From Micrasema longulum (Eukaryota; Arthropoda; Insecta; Trichoptera; Brachycentridae): 64,000 nucleotides of DNA. The position numbers were made by a program, and so were the translations under genes. Positions 33,501-43,403 of this stretch are shown piece after piece. The notes beneath the pieces are model-generated. The model searched no databases and was not told the origin of the DNA. It saw nothing but the letters and a program-made list of their open reading frames with translations. Each line of letters begins with the position of its first letter. Position 1 is the first letter of the stretch. Location of the stretch: assembly GCA_022494885.1 (NCBI GenBank), contig JAGVSM010004908.1:124001-188000 (forward strand), written 5' to 3'.

Positions 33501-34520
33501 TTTAAATCTCAGAGTAATAATGTGCCAAGCTACAGAGGAGCCCAAACGTAGAAAAACCATTCGATGACTATTGGGTATTAAGTTAGCTACAGTTTGCAGT
33601 AAAACAATGGGCCGTACTCAGGTCGAGAATCACCAAACAAATATTAATTTTCATTGTAAATATTTTTAAATATGTACCTGTGTATTTATTACTGCAGGGT
33701 TATTCCAATTTATTTTTCTATAATTCGCCTATATTTATTTTATATAACTGAAAATACATGTGTGTATTTATTTTTTATTTGTTTATTTATTTTATTCACT
33801 AAATACTCATGTTACATTTATTGAGACGTAAATCCCAACTCCATGGAACCTAAGTCCAGTGTTGAGTTTGTTTGTTTGTCCGTCACATCTCCGAAACGGC
33901 AAATCGTAGCGGCTTGAAATTCGGACACGTCATTTTAAATGCAATTTCAAGGTTAACGTTGCTATTTTTGAGTAAAATTTGAATCGACCTCTACTTGATG
34001 AAAACTAAAACTTTATATGGATACCTATTGGGGCCCTGACATATTGCCCATAATCAACTGTCATTATCAACAGTGAACATACTTTAATTTACAAATTTAT
34101 CCCCTAAATTGAGAAAAAATAGCATTTGAAATAAATATGTTGATATAAGGAATGTTTTTAAGCAACATAATACACGCGTCGAGACAATACATGTTAAAAA
34201 TCAATGTTAATCATGGGAAAATATTCGGAATCAATTACCTCCTGAAAACTGACTTCTTTAACACCTTTGACCCTCCTACTGCTGCAACCAAACATACTGC
34301 AATTCACCATAGTCGATTTTTATTTATTATAACGTAAATATCCAAGTTATTTACAAACAAAGCCAAGCACACTGACAAAAGCATCCGACAGAACCGTTAT
34401 GTGTTTGTTGTCAAACAAAATAAAATGGTTGCTAACCAACAAACCAACATCGCTTGCGTTCTATGAAACATAGTGATAGGGCTTCTCTCTAGGTTACGCA
34501 TTATTACTCTGAGATTTAAA
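33501..34520. mobile_element. ~1.02 kb element with 22 bp terminal inverted repeats
   Basis: TTTAAATCTCAGAGTAATAA at 33,501 is matched by its complement ending ~34,520, with weaker similarity continuing ~20 bases inwards. The interior has no transposase. It holds the stretch 'tccgtcacatctccgaaacg' / 'atcgtagcggcttgaaattc' (33,880-33,925), of a type often seen in insect repeats. The terminal TTTAAA could be a TTAA-type target duplication. Superfamily unassigned. Confidence 0.6.
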
Positions 34521-34639
34521 TACTATTAAATAAATTATAATAAATGAAAATATTTCTTTTGAGGGTGCCTAAACGGCCTGATTTTTTCAGAAAAATATCT
34601 GTCTTGGGTAAAAAGTAGTATAAGAAAAAATTGATAATT

Positions 34640-34860
34640 TTATCGCAAGAGGCAAAATTAGCAGTTTACAACGGAGTCCTGGTCCCAACCCTGATGTATG
34701 GGACCGAAGTATGGACTTGAAAAAACAGGGATGAAAGTAGGCTAAATGCTGTTGAAATGCGATCTCTCAGGCGAATGTGTGGTAAAACTATGTATGATAG
34801 GTGCACAAATGTTGAGATCCATGAACTGTGTGAACTGTGAGATGCGATCCCTCTGACGAA
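34640..34860 (+). mobile_element. RTE-type LINE RT fragment
   Basis: The plus strand reads KLAVYNGVLVPTLMYGTEVW, then a TGA, then ESRLNAVEMRSLRRMCGKTM and YDRCTNVEIHELC. This is the characteristic segment behind the RT palm in the RTE clade ('yngvLvPtLmYGsEtW ... r.navEMr.lRrmcg..r.Dr'). At least one premature stop (after EVWT) shows it is dead. Another RTE tail lies at 37,109. Confidence 0.8.
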
Positions 34861-35500
34861 AATCCCAAAAATACCAAAAATCCAATAAAAATAAATAAAT
34901 GGGTGGAAATTATAAGGAATTTAAGGAATGAATCTGATTGAGATCCATAAAAAACAAATGCTGTTTGTAAATATTGTAAACTGTAAATAAAAAAACAACA
35001 TTATTCAATTTTTTTGCAAATGCATTCTCCTCGAATGCAACCCTGGTAAATCGAAAAATAAAATATTTATGCTCCTAACTTATTTTTAACATATTCGATT
35101 GACGATTTTAATATCTACGAACACGCACAGCGCAAATTTCTATATTTCTCTGAAAACCGCACGTAAATCGGTTAAGCCGTTTAGGAGGAGTACGGTGACA
35201 TCACACGTACAAAGGAATTATATATATAAATATTTATTATTTTATTTGATTACAAACCATTAAAACGTAATTGAAAAAAGACGAATGTGAGCATCTTAAG
35301 AGTACATTAAAATACTTATTTGTTTAAGTTAACATAAGTTGTGCCGGTCTTTTTACCAAACGAAAAGAACCAGAGAACGCAAAAAAAATTACAACGAATT
35401 AGTCATTCATATATTTTTCTTTATTGTTTTATAGCAAATTAGTCAATAATAATAATAATAATAAGTAAAAATAGAGAATATTACAAGCGAAGAAAAAAGT
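34861..35500. repeat. AT-rich stretch with a transposon-like end at ~35,160-35,230
   Basis: 'aaatcggttaagccgtttag' followed by 'gaggagtacggtgacatcac' and a TA-rich end is a common 3' end signature of insect repeats ('..ttcagCcgtttaggag..'). The family is not assigned. No gene. Confidence 0.45.
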
Positions 35501-35504
35501 ATAG

Positions 35505-35955
35505 TTTTTTTTATTCATAAATTCATAAAAGGTACATGTTTTTTTAAAATTCTAAACATATCTACTTTTACACATCTAGTAAATGTTATCACTGTAACTC
35601 ACCAAAAAAGAGACTAACTCTTGTGCTTGGAGAGTGACTTACTCTGTTGTAGTTGTCTATTGTTTTTTAGAAGAGTTCATATAATTTAAAATACGAGTAC
35701 ATGAGAAAAAAATAAAAACATAGGAAATATAAAAAAAACATAAAACAATAATACATTCAAACTAATTAAAATTCAATTTAGTTTTTACGTGTTCAAAAAA
35801 TATCTTTATATTTACTTTAAATTTATTTATTGATATATTATTTCTAATAGTTTTTAGTTCATTGGGAAGATTATTATAATTTTTTACACCTTTGAAGACA
35901 AAGCTATTTTGACTATGACTTGTGTGGAATTTTGTTTTATAAATCAACTCTATTT
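35505..35955 (-). mobile_element. LINE family K 3' end, copy 2
   Basis: The minus-strand frame 35,947-35,762 reads MIYKTKFHTSHSQNSFVFKG then VKNYNNLPNELKTIRNN and FKVNIKIFFEHVKTKLNFN. This is the usual LINE C-terminus ('..f.gvklyNnLPneik....fk..lk.fl'). This copy keeps the last ~60 codons open. The 3' UTR includes the hairpin 'gactaactcttgtgcttgga' near 35,610-35,640. Confidence 0.75.
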
Positions 35956-36584
35956 AATCATTTTAAAGAAGGTGAACGGTTTTTTTATTTTGACAAAATA
36001 TTTAACTATATTTTGTTGAAACAAAATTGTGAAATCTTAATGAGAAGTTAAAAATACTATAATATATAAAAAAATAAATCACTTAACAGATATCGCCGGC
36101 GCAGCGACGATTTGTTAGATTATAGTGCTTTCTATGTTTACTTTTGTATGGGTACATTTGTGTATCATATTTACGTGTATACTAAATTTTTTAATAACTT
36201 TAATTGTTTTTATTATTACTGTTTTTTTATATATTTTTTTGAGATATAAATAATTTTATTGTATTTAATATATGTACTTATATTTTGTACCTCTTAAAGA
36301 ATGAAATATAAAAATTATAATCTTTTTAAAAAATATGTGCACACAATGTTTAATTATTTTTTTTATATCTAAGTATGATCTTCATACGAAACTGTTGTGT
36401 TATAGTATTTATGTAACATAATACTTTTCAATTTGATTTCTATATTTATCACATTTTATTGAAATGTTTACATTATTTTAAATATATATTTTTGTAAGGT
36501 AAAAGGTATTACGTGCCGTGAATAATAATAAATAATAATAAATAAAAAACAAAGTGTAACTTAATCCACAGTGGAAAAGTGATG
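35956..36584. other. Very AT-rich stretch, nothing recognised
   Basis: Near-homopolymeric A/T sequence ending with 'aataataataaataataata' at ~36,521. No gene, RNA or hairpin of note. Confidence 0.5.
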
Positions 36585-37107
36585 GACAATATTTTAGAAA
36601 AGAGAATACATAGGTCTATGCATTTACAGGGCATAAAACCTTTCATTTGCTGGTTTAAGTAGCCGCATTAAGAGATTGTAACATTTACAACTCATTATGC
36701 ATATCAACAATATTTTGAGTTTGTCCAAATTTTTGTAGACAAGGACTGGATTCAACTCCCCGGGGAGCTGTTTATATTAACATATTACAACAGAGATGAA
36801 GAACATTTAAGAAAAGGTAATATAGAAGTCTAGGCATCTACAGGACTTATGACCTATCAATGGCTGGTTTAAGATGGAAGAATTGAAGGAATATAGATGT
36901 CCAAATATAGGCAGAATGGTGAATGTTACACAGTGTGTAAAGTGGCCACTTAAACCAGCCATTGACAGGTCATAAGTCCTGTAGATGCCTAGACTTCTAT
37001 ATTACCTTTTCTTAAATGTTCTTCATCTCTGTTGTAATATGTCATTATGCATATGTTTGAACATCCACATTTCTTCACTTCTTCCGCCTGCTCATTATTC
37101 TTAATTA
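36585..37107 (+). repeat. Older family A copy interrupted by a younger family A insertion
   Basis: The older copy runs 36,585-36,704 ('aggtctatgcatttacaggg') and resumes at 37,042 ('atgtttgaacatccacattt') to ~37,100. Between them lies the 337 bp insertion 36,705-37,041. TCATTATGCATAT flanks the insertion on both sides (36,692-36,704 and 37,042-37,054). Confidence 0.75.
36705..37041. mobile_element. Family A insertion 2, palindromic, with 11-13 bp duplication
   Basis: Starts CAACAATATTTTGAGTTTG, runs through the X segment and the start of the body, then at ~36,878 switches to the inverted body ('ggcagaatggtgaatgttac', 'aagtggccacttaaaccagc') and ends with the complement of CATATTACAACAGAG. 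Arms of ~90 bp can pair. The orientation switch and ends mirror insertions 1 and 3. No coding capacity. Confidence 0.75.
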
Positions 37108-37108
37108 A

Positions 37109-37327
37109 AAGGAAGGACCAAGGAAGACGTGGCATGATCAGATAAACCAAAATCTTAAGCCTGGTCATGTCAAAAGCAGACCGAACCGAAGGGCATGTAT
37201 GACAAGATATATGAATGTGGAAGAGGCTAGGATTGTATGCCAGGATAGACGTGTGTGGCGGTCCATTCTCTCTGCCTACCCCTACGGGGAAATGGCGTGA
37301 TGGTAGTAGTAGTAGTAGTAGTAGTAG
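37109..37327 (+). mobile_element. RTE LINE C-terminus with (TAG)n tail
   Basis: The frame 37,109-37,300 reads KEGPRKTWHDQINQNLKPGH, VKSRPNRRACMTRYMNVEEA and WRSILSAYPYGEMA, ending TGA. This is the distinctive RTE-clade end ('GRPrktw.d.i...l..g.v.s..nRraCmkr.m.v.EAr.vc.Dr..WrsivsayP.g'). A TAG microsatellite (37,302-37,326) directly follows, the usual short-repeat tail of RTE elements. 5'-truncated. Confidence 0.85.
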
Positions 37328-37929
37328 AGAAGAATGATAATATTCAACATAAGCTCTCCATGCAATTTACCAAACCCACTATGAACGGGACAATGAAAGC
37401 CGTAGAATTATATGAAATTAAAATGGCGGTTTAGGAAATTAAAATACAGGTAGTAAGCAGCTCGTTCATTAATAGAAAAAAATGGAGGGAAAGCGATAAA
37501 AAGACCCACCATCATTATAACTGTTTTTTTTTAATGTAAAGGGAGTCCTTTACTGTTAATTTTAATGAAGTTTGAGAGATGAAACCTATATTGAAATAAA
37601 TGAGATTTATCTGACTGAATTATTTCACCTGCGTACTAAGCGACGCCCAAAAATTTATATCTATGTTTATACTTGTTCTTAGACAAGTGAGATAAAATAA
37701 TAATCTCTGCTTTTTGTTTTCTAATAGCTCATTGTTTCCATTCTATTTGTTCTAATTGTTTCCAATCTTTCCTATGGCGTATGTTTTAGTTCGCTGGCTG
37801 CAATCCGTAATCCCGCCTAAAATGGCATTCATATTTTGACAGTACGACTCTCGCTAGAGCATCGATTCCTTCTGTTATTATTTAAGGTCAAATATCTACT
37901 ACCCAGTGACGTAATATATTTAAATTAAT
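37328..37929. repeat. Mixed stretch with a family A piece at 37,560-37,660
   Basis: 37,560-37,660 contains 'gagagatgaaacctatattg', 'tctgactgaattatttcacc' and 'gtactaagcgacgcc', the end of a family A body. The remainder has no recognised feature. Confidence 0.5.
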
Positions 37930-38036
37930 GTACCGTATTTTGTGGATGATAAGACGCATCGGACCATAAGACGCACCCCAATTTTTGGTCGAATTTAAGT
38001 AAAAAAGTGCGTCTTATGGTCCGAAAAATACGGAAT
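37930..38036. mobile_element. ~107 bp palindromic MITE
   Basis: 'taccgtattttgtggatgat' + 'aagacgcatc' on the left and 'agtgcgtcttatggtccgaa' + 'aaatacgg' on the right form imperfect inverted arms, with an internal second copy of 'ggaccataagacgcacc'. This 'CCGTATTTTTCGGACCATAAGACGCACC'-type hairpin is a widespread animal short repeat. TA flanks are plausible. Confidence 0.7.
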
Positions 38037-38320
38037 ATTATCGTTGTTATTAGTTTTTATTTTATAAAATGGCTTTTATTATGTACGTGCAACTGATATT
38101 TATTTCTCATACTAATAAAAAAAAAACACATTTTTAAACCTTATGTATCTTCAAAGTATGCATATCAATAATTTCTAAACTATAAGGAAAAAAAAACGAA
38201 CATTTTCTTATAATTCTCTTGTATCAAATAATAATCATATTACAATAAAAAACCACCCCCTTAAACAAATTCTCGATAACCCTTGACTTATGTAAGCAAA
38301 TGTTAAATTTGTATTTTTTT
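38037..38320. other. AT-rich spacer
   Basis: Nothing recognised between the MITE and the next LINE tail. Confidence 0.5.
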
Positions 38321-38324
38321 ATCA

Positions 38325-38765
38325 ATAAATTTCATAAAAGGTACATGTTTTTTAAAATTCTATACATATCTACTTTTACACATCTAGTAAATGTTGTCAC
38401 TGTAACTCTCCAAAAGAGACTAACTCTTGTGCTTGGAGAGTGACTTACACTGTTGTAGTTGTTTATTGTTTATTATAAGGGTTTTTATAATTTTAAATAC
38501 GAGTAAATGAGAAAAAATAAAAACATAGGATTTATTAAAAAAAACACAAGACAATAATATATTCATAATATTTAAAATTTAATGTAGTTTTTAAACGTGT
38601 TCAAAAAATTTCTTTAGATTTACTTTAAATTTATTTATTGATATATTATTTTTAATAGTTTTTAGTTCATTGGAAAGATTATAATATTTTTAACACCTTT
38701 GAAGACAAAGCCTTTTTGACCATGACTTGTGTGGAATTTGGGAATTTTAATATTATGTTGGTAAC
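38325..38765 (-). mobile_element. LINE family K 3' end, copy 3
   Basis: Same order as the copy at 35,505-35,955 ('catctagtaaatgttgtcac', 'agagactaactcttgtgctt', 'aagatt.taatatttttaac', 'gaagacaaagc'). The frame is more decayed. Conserves the 3' hairpin. Confidence 0.75.
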
Positions 38766-39185
38766 TATTTTATAATTTATTTTTTAAAAAGTCTCCGAGA
38801 TTACTCTCACTTTATTATTATTATTATCATGATGTATGATATATATATATATATATAAAGCTTACTCATGTGAATACAATTCTGTATTGTATATTTTTGT
38901 ATATTGAAATGAAATAAAAAATAAAAATACTGCGAGAATTAATTCGGGTCCAGAGTGTCAAAACTTATTTGACATGTGTAATTCATAAGAAAAGTTGACA
39001 TTAAAATATTCCTATTTATCCGCAGTGGTCAACACGGGTTTGTGTCATGTTTCTAAAATAAACTATTTAATAAAATGAATTTATGTTGAACAAAACTTAT
39101 CCTATTATTATGAAAAACCAACGAAATGTGTGCTAATATTTCTTCTAACACCCACTAAATATGCAAAGGAATTAAATTCATCACG
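38766..39185. other. AT-rich stretch with (AT)n at ~38,839-38,857
   Basis: A short AT dinucleotide run and otherwise unassigned sequence. No gene. Confidence 0.5.
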
Positions 39186-39189
39186 ATCA

Positions 39190-39905
39190 TTTTCTTACCC
39201 ACGCTCAGTAGCGCATAGGGTACTAAATTACGCAACTAAACTTGCTCAGTTTCAGGCATAGAAAAAACATTTACATTCAATCACTTCTTCACAATATTTT
39301 AAATAATCCCACTTCGGCTGTTTATCTGAGAGAACTCATCCAACCTCTTTCATAACACGGACTATCTCTTCGTTCTAGTAACGAGAGAACCCTTTTAATA
39401 CCCTGTTATAGCTTTGATTTTTTTGCCTCCTCTTTCATAGTAGTAGCCGCTTGATTGTGGAATAATCTAAACACTAATGTTAGAGACGCCCGCCACTTCT
39501 TTATTTACATTTAAGTCAAGATTGAAATGTCACTATATAAATATTTAAATTGTTCCTTTATCCTTCTTCTTTCCTTCCCATCCCCTCCCCTCTCTTCCTA
39601 GTATAGTGTTAATTTTTTATTTATATATTTTTATTTTGTTAATCTTTGTTTTTTAATTTTTGTGTAAAATTGTAAGATTCAATATGTCCATGTATTTATA
39701 ATTTTCTCAAACTGAACGGTTTGGGTAGGTAGGAAGAAATTGCCTTAAGGCAATATGCCCGCCCTTATATGTATATATATTGTATATGTATATAAAGTGT
39801 CAAATAAAAAAATACATTGGTAATTCAATTACAGCGTATCTTGATCGTTTGATGTAAAAATACGATCAATCTAACGTTTCAGATCCATCCGAGGACCCTA
39901 TTTTT
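39190..39905 (-). mobile_element. SINE (tRNA-Gly type) 3' portion interrupted by a LINE
   Basis: 39,190-39,231 ('cagtagcgcataggg', 'actaaattac') and 39,827-39,880 ('aattacagcgtatcttgatc') are the two halves of the SINE seen at 57,490-57,723. The LINE 39,232-39,826 separates them, and AATTAC is repeated on both sides. Confidence 0.55.
39232..39826 (+). mobile_element. LINE family F 3' end, copy 1
   Basis: Plus strand, frameshifted, with FRHRKNIYIQSLLHNILNN and HGLSLRSSNERTL, matching the family F tail at 47.15 kb. The 3' UTR has a CT-rich tract, then 'cggtttgggtaggtaggaag', 'caatatgcccgcccttatat' and an A-rich end. 5'-truncated. AATTAC on both flanks (39,226-39,231 and 39,827-39,832) is a likely target duplication within the SINE. 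Confidence 0.7.
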
Positions 39906-40542
39906 ATTATCGAAAAAGCCTAATAATTCTGGGTATGAACTGAATAAATATTTTGTACCGTTCTTACCCACTAAAGTGAAGTATGTAGTGTTGCAGGTCT
40001 AAAAACTAACTAAAACTATTAACACTCGTTTAACTATGATTTGATTTCATTGATGCAGTAAGTAACCTTTAACCAAGCTGTCGTACATGTATAATTATGG
40101 AATTTATCTTTTGGTGTAGGGCGTCATGATGTCTGATGTTATTAAATTTATAAAAATACTGTTATGGGCGTAGACTTTTGTAACAGAATTTGATACATGT
40201 AAACACAGTTTTGCTACCATTCGTGTTTGCAATATACTTAAAGGTACTTTTTCCACCTGTATTTTCCCTTTTTATCAATCCAACAACATAAAACCTCCCC
40301 CTGTCCGTACCATTTATTTGCAAATAATTTTTAATTGTACATTCATTTCGAATTCGATGACATTATTGAAGCACATAAAGTAATGTAACTTGCACACGGG
40401 CATATCTCTTTAAGGACAAAAAATGATGAACTCCTCATAAATCCAACATAAACCCAAATTGTATTTGTTGGTAGTAAAAAAATGGATTCAAAAGTGAATT
40501 TTCCGACACTTCTTCTTTTTTAAAAAAAATAGAGGGCAGAGA
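39906..40542. other. Stretch left of the BEL/Pao element, nothing recognised
   Basis: No frame or repeat shared with the rest of the window was seen. It ends with AACTT (40,543-40,547), the left copy of the BEL target duplication. Confidence 0.5.
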
Positions 40543-40547
40543 AACTT

Positions 40548-40899
40548 TGGCGATGCGTGAGCTGGTTCTCGGCAGTAGGTATATAAAATTTTGCAAATGT
40601 CACAGCGCAAATGGATGCAAGGAAATGGAGTGAATGGACTGACCTTTTTAGTTGATTTTCTTGTTTTCTCCAAACTTAGCTGAGGCGGCGATAAGGCGGA
40701 GCGAGCGGCGAAACTTTCAATCGAACATGCACTTCGATTGCGGTCAAATCGGACACTGACCCCAGGTGGCAAAATCAGCAACTCAATAGTTATTAGAACT
40801 ATAAAGGTGCAAAAGGGACAGGATTCAAGTGGGCGAGAGAAAAGGAGACAGGCATAGGAATTTATTTACGCTGTGACACATTTTCAATCGGCCTAACCA
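40548..40899 (-). repeat. 3' LTR of the BEL/Pao element
   Basis: Bounded TGGTTAGGCC (minus-strand start at 40,899) and ...TCGCCA (minus-strand end at 40,548). Aligns without gaps to 46,624-46,975. Differences: 40,550 G vs A, and two G-vs-T changes near 40,651 and 40,777. A TCAGTC initiator-like site on minus lies at 40,637-40,642. An open frame of 97 codons across the LTR (40,488-40,781) is non-coding. Confidence 0.93.
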
Positions 40900-40901
40900 T
40901 G

Positions 40902-40910
40902 CCCCCCAGC
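40902..40910 (-). promoter_or_regulatory. Candidate polypurine tract
   Basis: On the minus strand GCTGGGGGG, then CA, directly precedes the 3' LTR start TGG. A G-rich tract at this place primes plus-strand DNA synthesis in LTR retrotransposons. Short, so the call is positional. 40,911-41,207 is the untranslated 3' internal region with no frame. Confidence 0.6.
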
Positions 40911-41210
40911 TTGACAGAACGCAGTCCTTTCAAAAAAAACAACAACAAAAAAACTGTATGTTTATATACGCGATAAGGAAAGAAGAAAAAAAAACAAACT
41001 ATAAATTACATATAAACATATTATGGAATATCTTTTCCATTTTTAGATTAACACCTGATTAGGCAGGTGATAGAGCGTTTGAGCGACGAAAGGACGCATT
41101 CAAATAATCCTAACTATGTTGTAATGACAACAAGGTAAATTAACATAAAGAGCGAAAACTAACTAAATTTTTTAATTAATTATAAGTAAGTGGACTGTAT
41201 TTTTAATGTT

Positions 41211-43400
41211 TTATTGATTAGGCAAAGGGCAAACCTTTACGACAGGACGCCTATATATGCCTGTTTTTGTTCGGACATTTACTACTCTAACTACACCGTC
41301 ACTTCCGTGAAAAATGTCTTCGATTATCCCAAGCGGCCAAATGAATGGTGGACTATTATCTGATTTAAGTAGAACTACAGTGCCTTTCCGAATGGAATCT
41401 GTGTCTGTGTTCCATTTTTGACGCGCTTGAAGAGTATTAAGATACTCTATTTTCCATCTTTTCCAAAACGATTGAACTAAATGATCGACATATCGTTTTC
41501 GATGTAAGAGATTTATTTCCTTAGGGAAAGTGTTTTCAGCGGGTAATGATTTGAGAGGAGTCAGCGTAAGAAAGTGCGCTGGGGTTAAAGCCAAAGGTTC
41601 CGAAGGATCGGAACTTAAACAAGAAAGCGGTCTTGAATTTAAAATTGATTCAATTTGCGCAAGTACTGTCGACATTTCTTCAAATGTAAGTAGTTGTTTT
41701 CCGACCACCCTATTGAGATGGAGTTTGACACATCGGACGTTACTCTCCCAAATTCCTCCAAAATGAGGGGCGGACGGTGGATTGAATTTCCAATCTATCT
41801 GATTTTCTCGTAATTCTGTCGCGAATTTATTATTAAAGTCCCGAGACTCCAGTAGAGTGTAGACAGAATCGAGATGAGACTTTGCTCCTATGAAATTGGT
41901 TCCACAGTCAGAATACATAACCTTTACTGGTCCACGTCGCGATAAAAATTGTTTGAATGCGTTTATAAACGACTCCGTGCTTAGATCGGAGGCTAGTTCA
42001 ATATGAACTGCCTTAGTGATTAGACATACAAACAAGCATAAGTATGATTTTACACTGCGTACACCTCTTTTCCTCAAAGGTACGATACTTAAAGGACCGG
42101 CGTAGTCTACCCCGCAATGGGAAAAGGCTTTGGCCTCATTTACTCGACAGGCGGGTAAGTCTGCCATTAGCGGAAATTGCGATTTTGGATTTGACTTAAA
42201 ACAAATATTACATAATTGCACACGTTTGCGTACTATGTTACGCGCTGATAAAATCCAATAATTTTGTCGTAAAAGCGATATTAGTAATTGCGGGCCTGTG
42301 TGTAGGTATTTACGATGATAATAATCAATCAGAAGATCGACAATGTGACCTCGACTAGGTAAAATAATCGGATGCCGGCTATCGTAGGGCAAGTCTGATT
42401 TTCCCAGCCTACCACCTACTCTTATCAATCCATTCGTATCGATAAAAGCATTTAATTTGCGGAAAGCGGGCGACCATTTTCTACTTCCTAGTGCCTTTTT
42501 GATTTCTTCCGAGAAATGCAAATATTGAAAATCTTTGATAATAGCAATTTCCGCGAATTGCATATGAGATATTTCAAATTCGGCGGGTAATTTTTTAATA
42601 AAGCGAAATATATAAATTACGATTCTAAGTAATTTAGGCCATGAAGAAATGCGCGAAGCGAGCGAACATAATAATGTTTGTTTAGGTAGATTAGCGGAAA
42701 ACGTCATCACTTTAGTTTTCATTTCGGGCGGATTTTCAACTGTACTAGGATTGAACTTATTTACCGGCCATTCTTCTACCGGTAAGCGTGCAAAGCTAGG
42801 ACCTTTGAACCAAAGCGGATGGTCAATTAATTGAGCAGGAGTCAGGCCCCGAGATAAACAATCTGCGGGATTGTCTTTTCCAGATATATGGTAAAACTTA
42901 CATGGAGCTATATTATCTTGGATTATAGTAACCCGATTTGCAATAAATGTCTGCCAACGAGACGGATGCGAGTGGACCCAGGACAGAGCTACGGTACTGT
43001 CGGAAAACGCATAAACATGATTAATTTTGCAGCGGGGTGCGTATGTATCGATAACTACACGCAATAATTTTGACAAAATTAAAATTCCAGATAACTCCAG
43101 CCTCGCTAACGATATATTACGACATGGAGCAACTCTAGATTTTGCGCAAACTAAACTTATTCGGATCTGATTGTCTGAGGGGTTGTAAGCGTGAATGTAA
43201 ACTACCGCACCGTATGCCTTTTCACTGGCGTCTGCGAATCCTACAACGGAGATAATAGAGTCCTGTGTAACGCCTACATGTCGTGACAATTGAATATTTT
43301 GAAGGAGCGGAAGTTCAGATTCAAAGTTTTCCCATATGGAAATTATATTTTCAGGAGGACTATCATCCCAGTCAACTCTGTTTTCCCAAAGGTATTTCAT
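41211..43400 (-). CDS. pol: BEL/Pao polyprotein, RNase H-integrase half (729 codons)
   Basis: Continues in the same frame as the upstream half, after a TAA (43,404-43,406) and one ATT codon; the first Met is at 43,400. RNase H: FADAS (D57), E102 in LARLELSG, D134 in YAFSDST, D180 in NPADCLS. Integrase: zinc-binding H362 and H367 with C397 and C400, then catalytic D432 (GVDYAGP), D498 (YSDCGTNF) and E552 (GIWESN). The C-terminal ~90 residues (FWKRWKIEYL ... KGTVVLLK) form the conserved post-integrase domain of Pao elements. All catalytic residues are present. Translation as a separate protein is doubtful without readthrough or an internal start. Confidence 0.92.
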   Translation of the reverse strand: MKYLWENRVDWDDSPPENIISIWENFESELPLLQNIQLSRHVGVTQDSIISVVGFADASEKAYGAVVYIHAYNPSDNQIRISLVCAKSRVAPCRNISLARLELSGILILSKLLRVVIDTYAPRCKINHVYAFSDSTVALSWVHSHPSRWQTFIANRVTIIQDNIAPCKFYHISGKDNPADCLSRGLTPAQLIDHPLWFKGPSFARLPVEEWPVNKFNPSTVENPPEMKTKVMTFSANLPKQTLLCSLASRISSWPKLLRIVIYIFRFIKKLPAEFEISHMQFAEIAIIKDFQYLHFSEEIKKALGSRKWSPAFRKLNAFIDTNGLIRVGGRLGKSDLPYDSRHPIILPSRGHIVDLLIDYYHRKYLHTGPQLLISLLRQNYWILSARNIVRKRVQLCNICFKSNPKSQFPLMADLPACRVNEAKAFSHCGVDYAGPLSIVPLRKRGVRSVKSYLCLFVCLITKAVHIELASDLSTESFINAFKQFLSRRGPVKVMYSDCGTNFIGAKSHLDSVYTLLESRDFNNKFATELRENQIDWKFNPPSAPHFGGIWESNVRCVKLHLNRVVGKQLLTFEEMSTVLAQIESILNSRPLSCLSSDPSEPLALTPAHFLTLTPLKSLPAENTFPKEINLLHRKRYVDHLVQSFWKRWKIEYLNTLQARQKWNTDTDSIRKGTVVLLKSDNSPPFIWPLGIIEDIFHGSDGVVRVVNVRTKTGIYRRPVVKVCPLPNQ

Positions 43401-43403
43401 AAT

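Noticed and set aside
37930..38036. Hairpin as a microRNA precursor
   Set aside because: Arms and internal repeats match a widespread MITE type; long perfect transposon-like ends fit better.
40488..40781. 97-codon minus-strand open frame, repeated as 46,516-46,857
   Set aside because: It lies in the LTRs of the BEL/Pao element; its duplication reflects LTR identity, not a conserved protein.
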